Positions 63,152-64,000 of a stretch of 64,000 nt of DNA are shown here, piece by piece (position 1 is the stretch's first letter; each line of letters starts with the position of its first letter). The position numbers were made by a program, and so were the translations under genes. A model generated the notes under the pieces. The model did not search any database and was not told the origin of the DNA. It saw only the letters and a program-made list of their open reading frames with translations. The DNA is from Angelakisella massiliensis (GTDB lineage: Bacteria; Bacillota; Clostridia; Oscillospirales; Ruminococcaceae). Location: the NCBI RefSeq assembly GCF_900104675.1, contig NZ_LT629945.1, forward strand, positions 475,272 through 539,271. The letters run 5' to 3'.

Positions 63152-63283
63152 ATGAGTCGCTTTTGTAAATTTGGAAAGTTACACGTTACTAAAGGGAATG
63201 TAGATAAATTATTAGGTATACTACTGACAGCTTCCAAGGAGCTAAAGAGGTCCCTAGCGCCTACGGGGAATTTGTATCGATAA
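63152..63283 (+). CDS. Short ORF usually found downstream of erm(B)
   Basis: A 43-residue ORF (MSRFCKFGKLHVTKGNVDKL...) four bases after the erm(B) stop with GGGAGG upstream. It is a familiar companion of erm(B) in Inc18 plasmids and Tn917-like elements. Function unknown; it may be a fragment. Confidence 0.6.
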   Translation: MSRFCKFGKLHVTKGNVDKLLGILLTASKELKRSLAPTGNLYR

Positions 63284-63315
63284 GGGGTACAAATTCCCAC
63301 TAAGCGCTCGGGACC
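63249..63315. repeat. Long inverted repeat downstream of erm(B)
   Basis: Outer arms GGTCCCTAGCGC and GCGCTCGGGACC, inner arms GGGAATTTGTA and TACAAATTCCC around an 11-nt loop. It separates the erm(B) block from the topB relic and is a known feature of this plasmid lineage. Confidence 0.7.
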
Positions 63316-63319
63316 CCTT

Positions 63320-63571
63320 GTAGGAAAATGTCCTAAGTGTGGCAACAATATTGTATTAAAAAAATCGTTTTATGGTTGTTCAAATTATCCTGAATGTACC
63401 TTCACTTTAGCTGAACATTTTAGAAAGAAAAAACTCACCAAAACAAATGTAAAAGAATTACTAGAGGGAAAAGAAACCCTGGTAAAAGGAATCAAAACGA
63501 AAGATAGAAAGTCCTACAATGCCGTTGTAAAAATCGGAGAAAAGGGATATATTGATTTTATCTATGTATGA
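63320..63571 (+). pseudogene. C-terminal relic of topoisomerase III (topB)
   Basis: An open frame without a start: a four-cysteine zinc finger (CPKCGNNIVLKKSFYGCSNYPEC) and a C-terminal segment (KLTKTNVKELLEGKETLVKG), as at the end of the Inc18 plasmid topoisomerase. The rest of the gene is absent. A 21-codon ORF overlaps its end (63564-63629) and is probably not meaningful. Confidence 0.72.
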
Positions 63572-63629
63572 GAACGTATTTTTTGAAATGCTTGAGCGAA
63601 TCATTCAATTAGAAAACGAAAAAGAATAG

Positions 63630-63678
63630 AATCACAAATCACAAGTGATTAATCACAAATCACTTGTGATTTGTGATT
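63630..63678 (+). promoter_or_regulatory. Omega operator: seven contiguous heptads in the omega promoter
   Basis: Seven uninterrupted 7-bp repeats of the type WATCACW, in the orientation forward, forward, inverted, forward, forward, inverted, inverted. The -35 hexamer (TTGTGA) overlaps them and TAAAAT follows 17 bp later. This matches the known autoregulated omega promoter of pSM19035. Confidence 0.9.
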
Positions 63679-63720
63679 GTTGATGATAAAATAAGAGTAA
63701 GAAGAAATAGAAAGAAGTGA

Positions 63721-63936
63721 GTGGTTGTGGGAAATTTAGGCGCACAAAAAGCAAAACGAAATGATACACCAATCAGTGCAAAAAAAGATATTATGGGGGA
63801 TAAGACGGTTCGTGTTCGTGCTGACTTGCACCATATTATAAAAATCGAAACAGCAAAGAATGGCGGAAACGTAAAAGAAGTTATGGATAAAGCCTTAGAA
63901 GAATATATTCGGAAATATTTACCTGACAAACTTTAA
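63721..63936 (+). CDS. Omega transcriptional repressor (ParB-like, ribbon-helix-helix)
   Basis: A 71-residue RHH protein (MVVGNLGAQKAKRNDTPISA...) that appears almost identical to omega of pSM19035/pAMbeta1. It binds heptad arrays to regulate copy number, partition and the epsilon-zeta toxin-antitoxin genes. The ribbon is KTVRVRADLH and the helices follow. GTG start. It leads the omega-epsilon-zeta operon. Confidence 0.95.
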   Translation: MVVGNLGAQKAKRNDTPISAKKDIMGDKTVRVRADLHHIIKIETAKNGGNVKEVMDKALEEYIRKYLPDKL

Positions 63937-63952
63937 AAGGAGTGAAAATGAA

Positions 63953-64000
63953 ATGGCAGTTACTTATGAAAAAACATTTGAAATAGAGATCATTAACGAA
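63953..64000 (+). CDS. Epsilon antitoxin (5' end only)
   Basis: The first 16 codons (MAVTYEKTFEIEIINE) match the start of the epsilon antitoxin that neutralises the zeta UDP-N-acetylglucosamine kinase toxin. AAGGAG precedes it, 16 bp after omega. The gene runs off the window. Confidence 0.88.
   Translation, partial: MAVTYEKTFEIEIINE

Overview
The window looks like the chromosome of a gut Clostridia, most likely of the Oscillospiraceae (Flavonifractor or Intestinimonas type). This is inferred from GC-rich genes with AGGAGG ribosome binding sites, CCA-encoding tRNAs, ECF and amino acid ABC transporters, Cna-B adhesins with a sortase, and the style of the mobile elements. The last 1.3 kb is AT-rich and is not native. 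It is a piece of an Inc18-type streptococcal/enterococcal resistance plasmid (pAMbeta1/pSM19035 lineage).

Layout. 0-8.4 kb: housekeeping genes (MalY/PatB aminotransferase, DUF1294 pair, pyridoxal kinase with an ECF S component, IS3-family element, TrkH potassium transporter, NUDIX hydrolase). 8.7-21.1 kb: an integration hotspot at a tRNA-Arg(CCU) locus. It has a consensus promoter, a tandem array of tRNA-Arg-like half genes all broken at the anticodon-loop sequence CTCCTAA, one intact tRNA-Arg, three tyrosine integrases, five excisionase-type HTH units, YqaJ recombinase, sigma-like and MazF genes, and scrambled relics. A 5' half at 9052 and a 3' half at 17669 join on paper into a perfect 77-nt tRNA-Arg. 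21.3-22.0 kb: an IS200-like element.

22.3-35.0 kb: a surface-protein locus. A XerC-like recombinase is followed by a 22-bp inverted-repeat pair enclosing about 230 bp (candidate invertible switch), a small ORF, a giant adhesin with about 18 Cna-B modules whose LPQTG anchor lies behind a one-base frameshift in an A-run, and a sortase. 35-53 kb: mostly chromosomal genes (zinc-ribbon repeat protein, esterase, alcohol dehydrogenase, TspO, DtxR-type regulator, SCP lipoprotein, tRNA-Glu and tRNA-Met, YhcH protein, CPBP protease, LemA, TypA/BipA, polar amino acid ABC operon, TSUP permease). It ends with a Mn2+-type (yybP-ykoY-like) riboswitch in front of an orphan pair of Na+-pump decarboxylase beta and gamma subunits.

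53-64 kb: a second mobile region. A truncated large serine recombinase is followed by a cassette of three intact large serine recombinases, a resolvase-like protein lacking the catalytic serine, a DUF6870 protein and a sigma-like protein. An IS5-family element then abuts erm(B) lacking its first 110 codons, followed by a topB relic, the omega operator array, omega, and the start of the epsilon antitoxin at the window edge.

The most unusual items are the split and hybrid tRNA-Arg array, the candidate inverton next to a frameshifted giant adhesin, and the riboswitch-controlled orphan OadB/OadG pair.
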